The notes below the pieces were generated by a model. The model was not told where the DNA came from and made no database searches. It saw only the letters and a program-made list of their open reading frames with translations. Below are positions 1 through 4,390 of a stretch of DNA of 5,018 nt, in pieces. The position numbers were made by a program, and so were the translations under genes. Each line of letters begins with the position of its first letter. Positions within the stretch are counted from its first letter, which is position 1. The DNA is from Candidatus Aenigmatarchaeota archaeon (GTDB taxonomy: Archaea > Aenigmatarchaeota > Aenigmatarchaeia > QMZP01), in contig JACQOD010000113.1 of assembly GCA_016202725.1 (NCBI GenBank), positions 1 to 5,018 of the forward strand, in the 5' to 3' direction.

Positions 1-865
1 CCACTCCCCCCATGGCGACCCCCACCCCCTCCGCCACGGAGCCCGTGCGCTCGCCCTCAAGCTTCGCGGCGGCGTCAATGGAGATGATCTTGGCGAACTT
101 GTGCTGCTTGGCCAGCTTGTCGACGACCAACCCTGGCCTTCCCAGGCGGCCCGCGGGCCCGCGCGCCTTGAGGAGGAAGATGTCCCTGCCGAGCAGGTCC
201 TTGCGGGCGAGCATGATGTCCTCCTCGGCCTCCCTGACCTTGGCGTCGCCGATCAGCCGGGCCACCATGTACGGGCCCGCCGCGTCCCCGATGGGCTGGC
301 CCTTCACGAGGGTTTTGGTCCCCTTGTGGACCGCCTTCGCCACCCGCTCAATGAGCGGCAGCTGCATCTGCAGGATCATGGCGATCTGGAAGCTCTTGGT
401 CTGCTTGACGATCTCCACGTAGTGCCTGACGATCTTCATGATCTCGTTCAGCGAGATCCCCCCCGCCAGGCCCATCTCCAGGTTGGCCTGCCCGTCCGCC
501 GACGCATGGGGCGCGACCTGCTTGACGAAGTAGTGGAAGCGGTCCCGCTGGCCCTGGATGAGGTGCTCGAATTTCCGCACGATCCCGTAGGGATCCAGCC
601 CGACGGGCGAGATCATGAAGAAGTCCAAGAACCGGGTCACGGAGGCCTGGACCTTCTTGTCCGGCTTCTCCGAAATCTCGCGCAGGATGGTGTCCTTCGC
701 GTCCGCGGAGAGCTCCTCCAGTTCCCGGACCGTCCTCTCCAGTTTCCACATGATCTGGGTGAGCATCAGCCGGGGGTAGAACATGAAGAAGACGACGAGG
801 AAGAACATGCTCAGCACGAACGAGAACGGATCGCCGCCGCCCCACAACTGTGCAAGGAATGCCAT
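1..865 (-). CDS. DUF1512 family archaeal membrane-associated protein, 3' end cut off by the window
   Basis: This minus-strand frame stays open from the ATG at 865 to the left edge, giving 288 residues without a stop. Residues 15-31 form one hydrophobic, Phe/Val-rich membrane segment; the rest is soluble, helical and Lys/Glu-rich. I recognise the DUF1512 family from memory by three stretches: DPYGIVRKFEHL (91-102), MQLPLIERVAKA (167-178) and DAAAKLEGERTGSVAEG (264-280). The family is archaeal, usually about 360-370 residues, and has no established biochemical function, so roughly the last 75 residues lie outside the window. The start is supported by the hydrophobic N-terminus and by a TATA element centred about 26 bases upstream, which implies a leaderless message. 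It is transcribed divergently from the small membrane protein at 997. I am confident of the family but cannot give a role. Confidence 0.85.
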   Translation of the reverse strand, partial: MAFLAQLWGGGDPFSFVLSMFFLVVFFMFYPRLMLTQIMWKLERTVRELEELSADAKDTILREISEKPDKKVQASVTRFLDFFMISPVGLDPYGIVRKFEHLIQGQRDRFHYFVKQVAPHASADGQANLEMGLAGGISLNEIMKIVRHYVEIVKQTKSFQIAMILQMQLPLIERVAKAVHKGTKTLVKGQPIGDAAGPYMVARLIGDAKVREAEEDIMLARKDLLGRDIFLLKARGPAGRLGRPGLVVDKLAKQHKFAKIISIDAAAKLEGERTGSVAEGVGVAMGGV

Positions 866-886
866 ACCCTGTATACCCCCACAGGC

Positions 887-894
887 TTAAAAAA
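887..894 (-). promoter_or_regulatory. TATA box for the DUF1512 gene
   Basis: Read on the minus strand this is TTTTTTAA, an AT island in GC-rich DNA. Its centre lies about 25-26 bases upstream of the A of the start codon at 865. Archaeal TATA boxes lie about 26 bases before the transcription start, so transcription should begin at or next to the ATG, giving a leaderless mRNA. No Shine-Dalgarno-like sequence precedes the ATG. Confidence 0.6.
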
Positions 895-966
895 GGATCT
901 TGCGGAAAGGCGAGCAGATCATGCCCCAGGCGTCCGCGTGAGCATGGAATCCACCGCGCAGCCGGG

Positions 967-974
967 GATTTAAG
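967..974 (+). promoter_or_regulatory. TATA box for the small membrane protein gene
   Basis: GATTTAAG is centred about 26-27 bases upstream of the ATG at 997, again predicting leaderless transcription. Together with the minus-strand box at 887-894 it makes a compact divergent promoter pair, with the two boxes about 80 bases apart. Confidence 0.6.
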
Positions 975-996
975 TCCTCGCCGCCAATGCTTAGGT

Positions 997-1560
997 ATGC
1001 TGGACTGGAAGATCCTGGCTGCTTCCCTCGTGGCGCTGCTCGTCATTTCCTCCCTCTTCCTGGGCGCGTTCGGCATCCAGGACTTTTTCGGCGGCATCGC
1101 GGAGCAGATCGGCCGTTACACGGGAGCAGACCCCCTCGCGAACCTCCCCGCGGGCGATGCCCCCGAGGAGGAGCCGACCCTAACCCTGGTCCTGCGCCCG
1201 GCCAGCTTCGCCCTGACCCCCTCCGCCCCCGCGACCATCCGCTCTGGAGAAACGGTCATCTCCGGCTTCGCGGGCGACATGGCCTTCTCCTTCCAGAACC
1301 AGACCGCGACCCTGCGCAGCAAGGACATCCAGATCGCCTTCCCCCTGGTTTCGGTTGAGGTGACCAGCCTGCGCCTCGCGCGCCTGCAGGCCGAGGCCGT
1401 CCCCTTCTCCCTCCCACCCGACGTGGCGGCAGACGAGGGCGCCCTCGACCTCCGGGGCTTCAGCGGAAGGGCCACGGCCACGCCCGAGGGGCTCACCCTG
1501 GAGGGGAGCGCGGACAGCCTCTCCTTTACCATCGGCGGCAACACCTACCAGCGGGTGTGA
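997..1560 (+). CDS. Small membrane-anchored protein of unknown function
   Basis: This encodes 187 residues. Residues 5-27 form a single hydrophobic N-terminal segment after the short MLDWK lead, so the protein is probably anchored with the remainder outside the cell, though the topology is inferred. A Gly/Ala/Pro/Glu-rich spacer (about 40-60) leads into a beta-rich domain (60-187) of alternating hydrophobic and polar residues, without cysteines or an obvious catalytic motif. It resembles filament- or sheet-forming extracellular domains rather than an enzyme. The frame is open from 850, but that upstream start would overlap the divergent promoter and the 5' end of the DUF1512 gene. The ATG at 997 directly precedes the membrane segment and sits at the right distance from the TATA box. 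No close family is recognised. Confidence 0.75.
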   Translation: MLDWKILAASLVALLVISSLFLGAFGIQDFFGGIAEQIGRYTGADPLANLPAGDAPEEEPTLTLVLRPASFALTPSAPATIRSGETVISGFAGDMAFSFQNQTATLRSKDIQIAFPLVSVEVTSLRLARLQAEAVPFSLPPDVAADEGALDLRGFSGRATATPEGLTLEGSADSLSFTIGGNTYQRV

Positions 1561-1615
1561 TGGCGGAGATGTAGAACAGGCAACCGTCATCAACACAACG
1601 TACGTGTGCAGCCCA

Positions 1616-1699
1616 TTGCAGACCGCAGGCTTTCTTGGTTCTGATTCCATTTTTCCACTTTGGAGGCCGATAGCGTGCGTGTGGCGGCTACACACGTAC
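1616..1699. repeat. Dispersed structured repeat, copy A
   Basis: This 84-base segment matches copy B (2943-3029) at about 80% identity by eye, with one 3-base length difference in the middle. The first 35 bases match at 30 positions, including TGATTCCAT. The last 31 match at 26 and include the hairpin arms TGCGTGTG and CACACGTA around a 7-base loop that differs between the copies. It lies between the stop of the small membrane protein gene and the tRNA-Asn promoter. Both strands read open through it, but the reading frames are short and unconvincing, so I treat it as non-coding. Confidence 0.7.
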
Positions 1700-1712
1700 A
1701 ACACAACCATGC

Positions 1713-1733
1713 GCGCACAGGGGTCCTGTGCGC
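1713..1733. repeat. Perfect hairpin upstream of tRNA-Asn
   Basis: The arms GCGCACAGG (1713-1721) and CCTGTGCGC (1725-1733) form a perfect 9-base-pair inverted repeat with a GGT loop. It ends 13 bases before the TATA box of tRNA-Asn. There is no T-run after it, so it is not a typical archaeal terminator. It could be a regulator site, the end of a repeat-derived RNA or a remnant of a mobile element. Confidence 0.55.
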
Positions 1734-1746
1734 CGCCAACCCCCCC

Positions 1747-1755
1747 TTTAAATAT
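1747..1755 (+). promoter_or_regulatory. TATA box for tRNA-Asn
   Basis: TTTAAATAT lies after a run of C's, with its centre about 29 bases upstream of the first base of the mature tRNA. This gives a transcript with a leader of only a few bases. It is the best TATA match in the window. Confidence 0.75.
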
Positions 1756-1779
1756 CCGGATCGCCAAACCTCCTTGCAG

Positions 1780-1852
1780 GCCTCGGTAGCTCAGCAGGTA
1801 GAGCAACAGGCTGTTAACCTGTGGGTCGTAGGTTCGAGCCCTACCCGAGGCG
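1780..1852 (+). tRNA. tRNA-Asn(GTT), no intron
   Basis: A complete cloverleaf can be drawn. The acceptor GCCTCGG (1780-1786) pairs fully with CCGAGGC (1845-1851). The D stem is GCTC/GAGC, and the anticodon stem ACAGG/CCTGT carries the loop CTGTTAA with anticodon GTT at 1813-1815. The variable loop has 5 bases, and the T stem GTAGG/CCTAC carries the loop TTCGAGC. The discriminator is G73, as expected for Asn. CCA is not encoded. The promoter at 1747 and the T4 run after the gene make it an independent transcription unit. Confidence 0.97.
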
Positions 1853-1853
1853 C

Positions 1854-1857
1854 TTTT
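1854..1857 (+). terminator. Short T-run terminator of tRNA-Asn
   Basis: TTTT begins two bases after the tRNA discriminator. Archaeal RNA polymerase terminates at short T tracts on the non-template strand. At only four bases it may be leaky. Confidence 0.45.
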
Positions 1858-1965
1858 CGAGATCAGGCGTGCTGCTGCAGCTGGCCGGCAGTCTTCGCCT
1901 GCTGGGAAGCGCGATCGTCCGCTGCGCAGCAACGCCAGGGGTATCGGACACGCTCCCGGAAAGCC
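1858..1965. other. Spacer between the two tRNA genes, no gene seen
   Basis: This stretch contains GC-rich sequence with small palindromes such as CTGCAG and GCCGGC. No reading frame in it has a credible start or composition, and no further cloverleaf can be drawn. It ends at the TATA box of tRNA-Phe. Confidence 0.5.
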
Positions 1966-1973
1966 ATTTAAAC
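1966..1973 (+). promoter_or_regulatory. TATA box for tRNA-Phe
   Basis: ATTTAAAC is centred about 27-28 bases upstream of the first base of the tRNA at 1997, the spacing expected for a transcript that starts at or just before the mature 5' end. Confidence 0.7.
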
Positions 1974-2032
1974 ATGTTCCGCCTTGTAATGCTGAAGGGG
2001 CGGTAGCTCAATGGGAGAGCACACGACTGAAG

Positions 2033-2045
2033 CCTCGCGGCCGAA
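2033..2045 (+). other. tRNA-Phe intron 1 (canonical position 37/38, 13 bases)
   Basis: The anticodon stem arms are separated by 20 bases where 7 are expected, leaving a 13-base insertion. Placing the cut after G37 gives a standard loop. Shifting the cut by one or two bases leaves the anticodon unchanged. The usual bulge-helix-bulge is poor here: only a 3-base-pair GCC/GGC stem with a TCGC loop can be drawn inside. Exact ends are uncertain by one or two bases. Confidence 0.7.
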
Positions 2046-2061
2046 ATCGTGGTGTTGGGGG

Positions 2062-2092
2062 AGGTCGGGAAGGAGATGTCCCGGCCCCCAAA
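2062..2092 (+). other. tRNA-Phe intron 2 (T arm, position 53/54, 31 bases)
   Basis: A textbook bulge-helix-bulge surrounds this intron. The inner 8-base-pair helix is GGTCGGGA (2063-2070) with TCCCGGCC (2079-2086), with one T-G pair. The 5' bulge is GGA (2060-2062). The central 4-base-pair helix is TGGG (2056-2059) with CCCA (2087-2090). The 3' bulge is AAT (2091-2093). Cutting after the second base of each bulge joins GGGGG directly to TTCGA, restoring the T stem and loop. Confidence 0.85.
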
Positions 2093-2098
2093 TTCGAT

Positions 2099-2123
2099 AC
2101 TGCTTCGCCTGAAGCAGCGGCAT
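2099..2123 (+). other. tRNA-Phe intron 3 (T loop, position 59/60, 25 bases)
   Basis: The inner helix is a perfect 7-base-pair CTGCTTC (2100-2106) with GAAGCAG (2111-2117) and a GCCT loop. The 5' bulge is ATA (2097-2099). The central helix is TTCG (2093-2096) with CGGC (2118-2121), in which three of four positions pair. The 3' bulge is ATT (2122-2124), and the outer helix is the T stem itself. Cutting after the second base of each bulge gives the 7-base loop TTCGATT. A 58/59 cut would give the same mature RNA. Confidence 0.8.
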
Positions 2124-2155
2124 TCCCTCTCGCCCCGTCAGAGCTTAGACGAAGG

Positions 2156-2161
2156 ATTAAA
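2156..2161 (+). promoter_or_regulatory. Possible weak TATA box for endA
   Basis: ATTAAA is centred about 34 bases before the endA start, which would give a leader of roughly 8 bases. It is a poorer match than the others in this window. Read-through from the tRNA-Phe promoter is an equally good explanation for endA expression. Confidence 0.35.
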
Positions 2162-2192
2162 GCAGCGGCGTGAAATAGAACCAGGACAGTCC

Positions 2193-2741
2193 ATGAACCC
2201 CTCGAGCGAACCCAAGCCGGTTTCCGCAACCCTGCAGGAGCACCGCGTCATCGCCGCGCGCGGCTTCCAGCCGCTCGCCGAGCGGCATTACGGCAAGGTG
2301 GCTGGCAGCAGGCTGGAATTGGGATTCGTGGAGGCGCTCTACCTCCTCGAGAGGGGGCGGATCGCGGTGAAGCAGAAGAGCAAGAAGCTCGCCTTCCCTG
2401 CCCTGCTGGCCCACGCCCTTGAAAAGGACCGCCGCATCCAGGAAAAATATGCCGTCTACCGCGACCTGCGCGACCGGGGCCTGGTGGTGAAGACCGGCTT
2501 CAAGTTCGGCTGCGATTTCCGCGTCTACCAGCGCGGCGTGGGGGTCAAGCGCGGTCCCAAGGAGGCAGGTGAACACACGAAGTGGATCGTCTACGCCGTC
2601 CCCGAAGATTACACCTGCGCCTTCCAGGAGCTCTCCCGCGCCGTGCGCCTCGCGCACTCCATCCGCGCGCGCATGCTCTGGGGCATCGTGGACAACGAGG
2701 GGGACGTCACCTTCCTCGAAGTGGTGCGGATCAAGCCGTGA
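2193..2741 (+). CDS. endA: tRNA-splicing endonuclease EndA, with the catalytic Lys position changed to Ala
   Basis: This encodes 182 residues, the normal size for the single-repeat EndA class (about 170-180). EndA cuts pre-tRNA introns at bulge-helix-bulge motifs as a tetramer. The N-terminal domain is seen in GFVEALYLLERGRIAV (44-59), followed by the linker KYAVYRDLRDRGLVVKTG (85-102) and the nuclease core. Of the Tyr-His-Lys triad, Tyr112 (in FRVYQRG) and His128 (in GEHTKW) are present. The Lys expected in the VRK motif is Ala159 (SIRARMLWGIVD). The His-to-159 spacing of 31 equals that recalled for Methanocaldococcus EndA (His125-Lys156), supporting the alignment. VDNEGD (166-171) is the usual acidic loop of this family. 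The frame is open from 2049, but that start lies inside the tRNA; the ATG at 2193 begins just before the conserved region. It may be catalytic, impaired or a partner subunit. Confidence 0.93.
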   Translation: MNPSSEPKPVSATLQEHRVIAARGFQPLAERHYGKVAGSRLELGFVEALYLLERGRIAVKQKSKKLAFPALLAHALEKDRRIQEKYAVYRDLRDRGLVVKTGFKFGCDFRVYQRGVGVKRGPKEAGEHTKWIVYAVPEDYTCAFQELSRAVRLAHSIRARMLWGIVDNEGDVTFLEVVRIKP

Positions 2742-2743
2742 CC

Positions 2744-2879
2744 CCTGCGTGTTAGCTCATTGGTAGGTGTGTAGGCACCGCGCCGCCAGAACCCTGCGGG
2801 GCCTTGGCCCGCAGATGCATGGCACGCACCTGGCGTGGGGCTGGGGTCGCGGGGATGGACCGTCATCGCGGGCGCAGGA
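2744..2879 (+). ncRNA. Possible structured RNA with tRNA-like features (speculative)
   Basis: No gene fits this stretch, but nested complementary segments do. CCTGCGT (2744-2750) pairs with GCGCAGG (2872-2878), TAGGTGTGT (2764-2772) with ACGCACCTG (2824-2832), and CTGCGGG (2794-2800) with CCCGCAG (2808-2814). TAGCTCATTGG (2753-2763) matches a tRNA A box. A C1-G72 pair, A73 and T-GTA-G (2770-2774) would all suit a tRNA-Tyr. Against it, the D stem has no 3' partner, no TTC-containing T loop exists, no TATA box precedes it, and an alternative acceptor (2746-2752 with 2822-2828) competes. It could be a decayed tRNA, half of a split tRNA, or chance pairing in GC-rich DNA. Confidence 0.22.
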
Positions 2880-2914
2880 ATGCTGGCCATTCCTGGGTTA
2901 GCCGGCGTCAAACG

Positions 2915-2934
2915 CCCGCCGCTGTAGCGGCGGG
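2915..2934. repeat. GC-rich palindrome next to repeat copy B
   Basis: CCCGCCGCT (2915-2923) and AGCGGCGGG (2926-2934) form a perfect 9-base inverted repeat around GT. A second small hairpin, GGCGT/ACGCC (2904-2916), overlaps its left side. It ends 8 bases before repeat B. Subterminal hairpins of this kind mark ends of IS200/IS605-type elements, but no transposase is present here, so that reading is only a possibility. Confidence 0.6.
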
Positions 2935-2942
2935 TAGTTGCC

Positions 2943-3029
2943 TTGCACACCGCAGGCCCTCTTGCTCCTGATTCCATGGTCCCCCCTTGTTGGAAACCGG
3001 TAGCATGCGTGTGGCAGCCGCACACGTAC
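2943..3029. repeat. Dispersed structured repeat, copy B
   Basis: This is the 87-base partner of the copy at 1616-1699, in the same orientation. Conserved blocks are TTGCA, ACCGCAGGC, CTGATTCCAT and the closing hairpin TGCGTGTG / CACACGTA (3006-3028). The stem is identical in both copies while most differences fall in the loop and the middle. It begins just after the GC-rich palindrome and ends 7 bases before a strong TATA-like sequence. Confidence 0.7.
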
Positions 3030-3035
3030 TGCCCC

Positions 3036-3044
3036 CTTATAAAG
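3036..3044 (+). promoter_or_regulatory. Orphan TATA-like box
   Basis: CTTATAAAG is a good archaeal TATA match, but it lies about 79 bases before the nearest start codon (3119). Transcription would begin near 3066, at the base of the hairpin 3065-3080. It may be a second promoter for the downstream gene with a structured leader, or the promoter of a small RNA. Confidence 0.4.
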
Positions 3045-3064
3045 GCCTGCAAAAGCGGGAGGGG

Positions 3065-3080
3065 GCGACCCTGCGGTCGC
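3065..3080. repeat. Hairpin upstream of the lamin-tail-domain gene
   Basis: GCGACC (3065-3070) and GGTCGC (3075-3080) pair perfectly around CTGC. It lies 8 bases upstream of the TATA box of the next gene. This is where an operator for a dimeric regulator would lie, or it may be the 5' end of a transcript started at the orphan TATA box. Confidence 0.45.
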
Positions 3081-3088
3081 GCAAGGCC

Positions 3089-3096
3089 ATTTATTA
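3089..3096 (+). promoter_or_regulatory. TATA box for the lamin-tail-domain protein gene
   Basis: ATTTATTA is centred about 26-27 bases upstream of the ATG at 3119, predicting a leaderless message. A GGTGA (3111-3115) also precedes the ATG by three bases and matches the archaeal anti-Shine-Dalgarno sequence. It would serve only transcripts begun further upstream, for example from the orphan TATA box. Confidence 0.55.
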
Positions 3097-3118
3097 GCAC
3101 CCCCGCCAAGGGTGAACC

Positions 3119-4390
3119 ATGCGGTTGGCCCTCATCCTCGGGATGATCGTGGCGGTCGCGGTCCTGCCCCCCGCGGGGGCGGTCGTGATCAGCGAGGTCC
3201 TCTACGACCCCGCAGGCACCGACGGGGACAACGAATTCCTGGAACTCTACAACCCTTCGCCCCAGGACGCGGACCTCGCCGGCTGGGCCGTGGAGTTCGG
3301 GGACGGGTTCACGGGCACGTGGAACGTGCGGGCCACGCTCAACAATTCCCGCATCCCGGCCTTCGGCTTCTTCCTCATCGGCGAGGCGAACGTCTCCGGC
3401 AGGGACGTGACCGCAACCCTGGACCTGGAAGGCGGCCCGGACGCGGTCCGGATCAAGAACGCCCAGGGTGCCGTGGTCGACACCGTTGGGTATGGCGCAT
3501 TGAATTTCTCCAACCTCTTCGAGGGCAGCCCCGCTCCCGACGTCGCCGGCGGGCACAGCCTGGAACGGCGCCCGGGCTTCCTCCAGCCCCTGGCAGGCAA
3601 CGGCCAGGACACCCAGAACAACAGCGCGGACTTCCTGGACAATCCTGTTCCTGAGCCGCAGAACAGCGCGGTCCGCGAGAGCGGATCCGCCCAGGTCCAG
3701 CGGATTGCCTCCCCCTCCCAGCCCTCCTACCTGCCGGGCGCGAGCGTGGCCATCACCCTGAACTATACCTTCTTTTCCAGCCAGGTGGGACTCATCGTGC
3801 GCGAGCGCAATCCCTTCGGGATCCAGAACCCCTCCCCGGTTCCGGACGTGGTGGGAGGGGACCTGCACAAATGGCTCCTCAGGGACCGCGCCGCCATTCC
3901 CGCAGGCGTCATCCAGTACACCTTCACCTTGCCAGCCACCCCGGGGGCCTACACGCTGTCGGGAGATTGGGAGGCCGTCGATCCCGCCGGCTTCCTCAGT
4001 GCAGGCGAGACGGGGAACAGCACGTTCAACGTGGTGACCTCCAGCCTGGAGGGGTTCGTCGAGGACGTCCTCGGCGGGGCGCTTGCCAATGCCACCGTAG
4101 CCACGGACAACGCCAGCGCCCAGAGCAGCGCTCAGGGATTCTACTCCCTCCCCCTCCCCGACCTCGGGATCCACCGGGTCGACGCGACCAAGAGCGGCTA
4201 CCTCGGCGAGAACGTGACGCTCGATTTCGCCACGCAGCGGTTCTACAACTTCACGGGGAACAGCGGCCTGATCCCCCTGCAGCTCAGCGACACCCAGATG
4301 CTGGTCGGCGTCCGGCGCTGGTCGGCCGACGTGCTGGATGACATCACCATCCTCGAGGTGATTCACCAATGGGCGTCCTCTCCCGCGTAG
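3119..4390 (+). CDS. Secreted lamin-tail-domain protein with beta module, carboxypeptidase-regulatory-like domain and dockerin-like tail
   Basis: This encodes 423 residues. Residues 1-21 are a signal peptide with probable cleavage after AGA. Residues 22-170 form a lamin-tail domain, shown by VVISEVLYDP, the E-F-LELYNPS strand, L-GW-VEFGDG, and DAVRIKNAQGAVVDTVGYG. Residues 205-306 are a beta-sandwich-like module (KWL, IQYTFTLP, GAYTLSGDWEAVDP) that recurs in the next gene. Residues 309-373 look like a carboxypeptidase regulatory-like domain (EGFVEDVLGGALANATV, GFYSLPLP). The tail 390-418 (LVGVRRWSADVLDDITILEV) has the W-x-D-x-LL-x-I-x-W pattern of dockerin-like surface-protein tails. No cysteines or catalytic residues are visible, so a structural or adhesive surface role is inferred. 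The start has a well-placed TATA box. It overlaps the next gene by 22 bases, suggesting an operon. Confidence 0.88.
   Translation: MRLALILGMIVAVAVLPPAGAVVISEVLYDPAGTDGDNEFLELYNPSPQDADLAGWAVEFGDGFTGTWNVRATLNNSRIPAFGFFLIGEANVSGRDVTATLDLEGGPDAVRIKNAQGAVVDTVGYGALNFSNLFEGSPAPDVAGGHSLERRPGFLQPLAGNGQDTQNNSADFLDNPVPEPQNSAVRESGSAQVQRIASPSQPSYLPGASVAITLNYTFFSSQVGLIVRERNPFGIQNPSPVPDVVGGDLHKWLLRDRAAIPAGVIQYTFTLPATPGAYTLSGDWEAVDPAGFLSAGETGNSTFNVVTSSLEGFVEDVLGGALANATVATDNASAQSSAQGFYSLPLPDLGIHRVDATKSGYLGENVTLDFATQRFYNFTGNSGLIPLQLSDTQMLVGVRRWSADVLDDITILEVIHQWASSPA

Larger units (their letters stand above)
1997..2137 (+). tRNA. tRNA-Phe(GAA) interrupted by three introns
   Basis: Removing 13, 31 and 25 bases from this 141-base gene leaves a 72-base tRNA that folds completely. 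The acceptor GGGGCGG (1997-2003) pairs with TCGCCCC (2130-2136), with one G-T pair. The D stem is GCTC/GAGC with loop AATGGGA. The anticodon stem is CACGA (2022-2026) with TCGTG (2047-2051), and the loop is CTGAAG plus A with anticodon GAA at 2029-2031. The variable loop is GTGTT. The T stem is GGGGG (2057-2061) with CCCTC (2125-2129), and the T loop TTCGATT is rebuilt from both sides of intron 3. T33, GAA and G37 fit Phe. The discriminator G73 does not, since Phe tRNAs normally have A73. No T-run follows, so transcription may continue into endA 55 bases downstream. Confidence 0.85.

Noticed and set aside
101..973. Plus-strand open frame of 290 codons
   Set aside because: It lies opposite the DUF1512 gene, whose minus-strand translation shows conserved family motifs. 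The plus-strand product is Asp/Leu/Arg-rich noise and would cross both promoters.
850..996. Upstream start for the small membrane protein
   Set aside because: It would overlap the 5' end of the DUF1512 gene and both TATA boxes. The ATG at 997 precedes the membrane segment directly.
1180..1932. Minus-strand open frame of 250 codons
   Set aside because: It passes antisense through tRNA-Asn, repeat A and the small membrane protein gene, so it is not a real gene.
2049..2192. N-terminal extension of EndA from the start at 2049
   Set aside because: The extension overlaps the tRNA-Phe gene and its introns and has no EndA-like sequence. The ATG at 2193 gives the family's normal length.
2943..3146. 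Short open frame through repeat B, similar to one through repeat A (1604-1789)
   Set aside because: The similarity of the two short peptides follows from the DNA repeat. Substitutions are not biased to third positions, there is a 3-base length change, and one frame runs on into the start of the lamin-tail gene.
2609..4369. Long open minus-strand frame of 586 codons
   Set aside because: It runs antisense through the lamin-tail gene, the repeat and the gap upstream. Its translation is low-complexity Gly/Val/Arg/Glu-rich with no domain, as expected from the third-position GC bias of the real gene.
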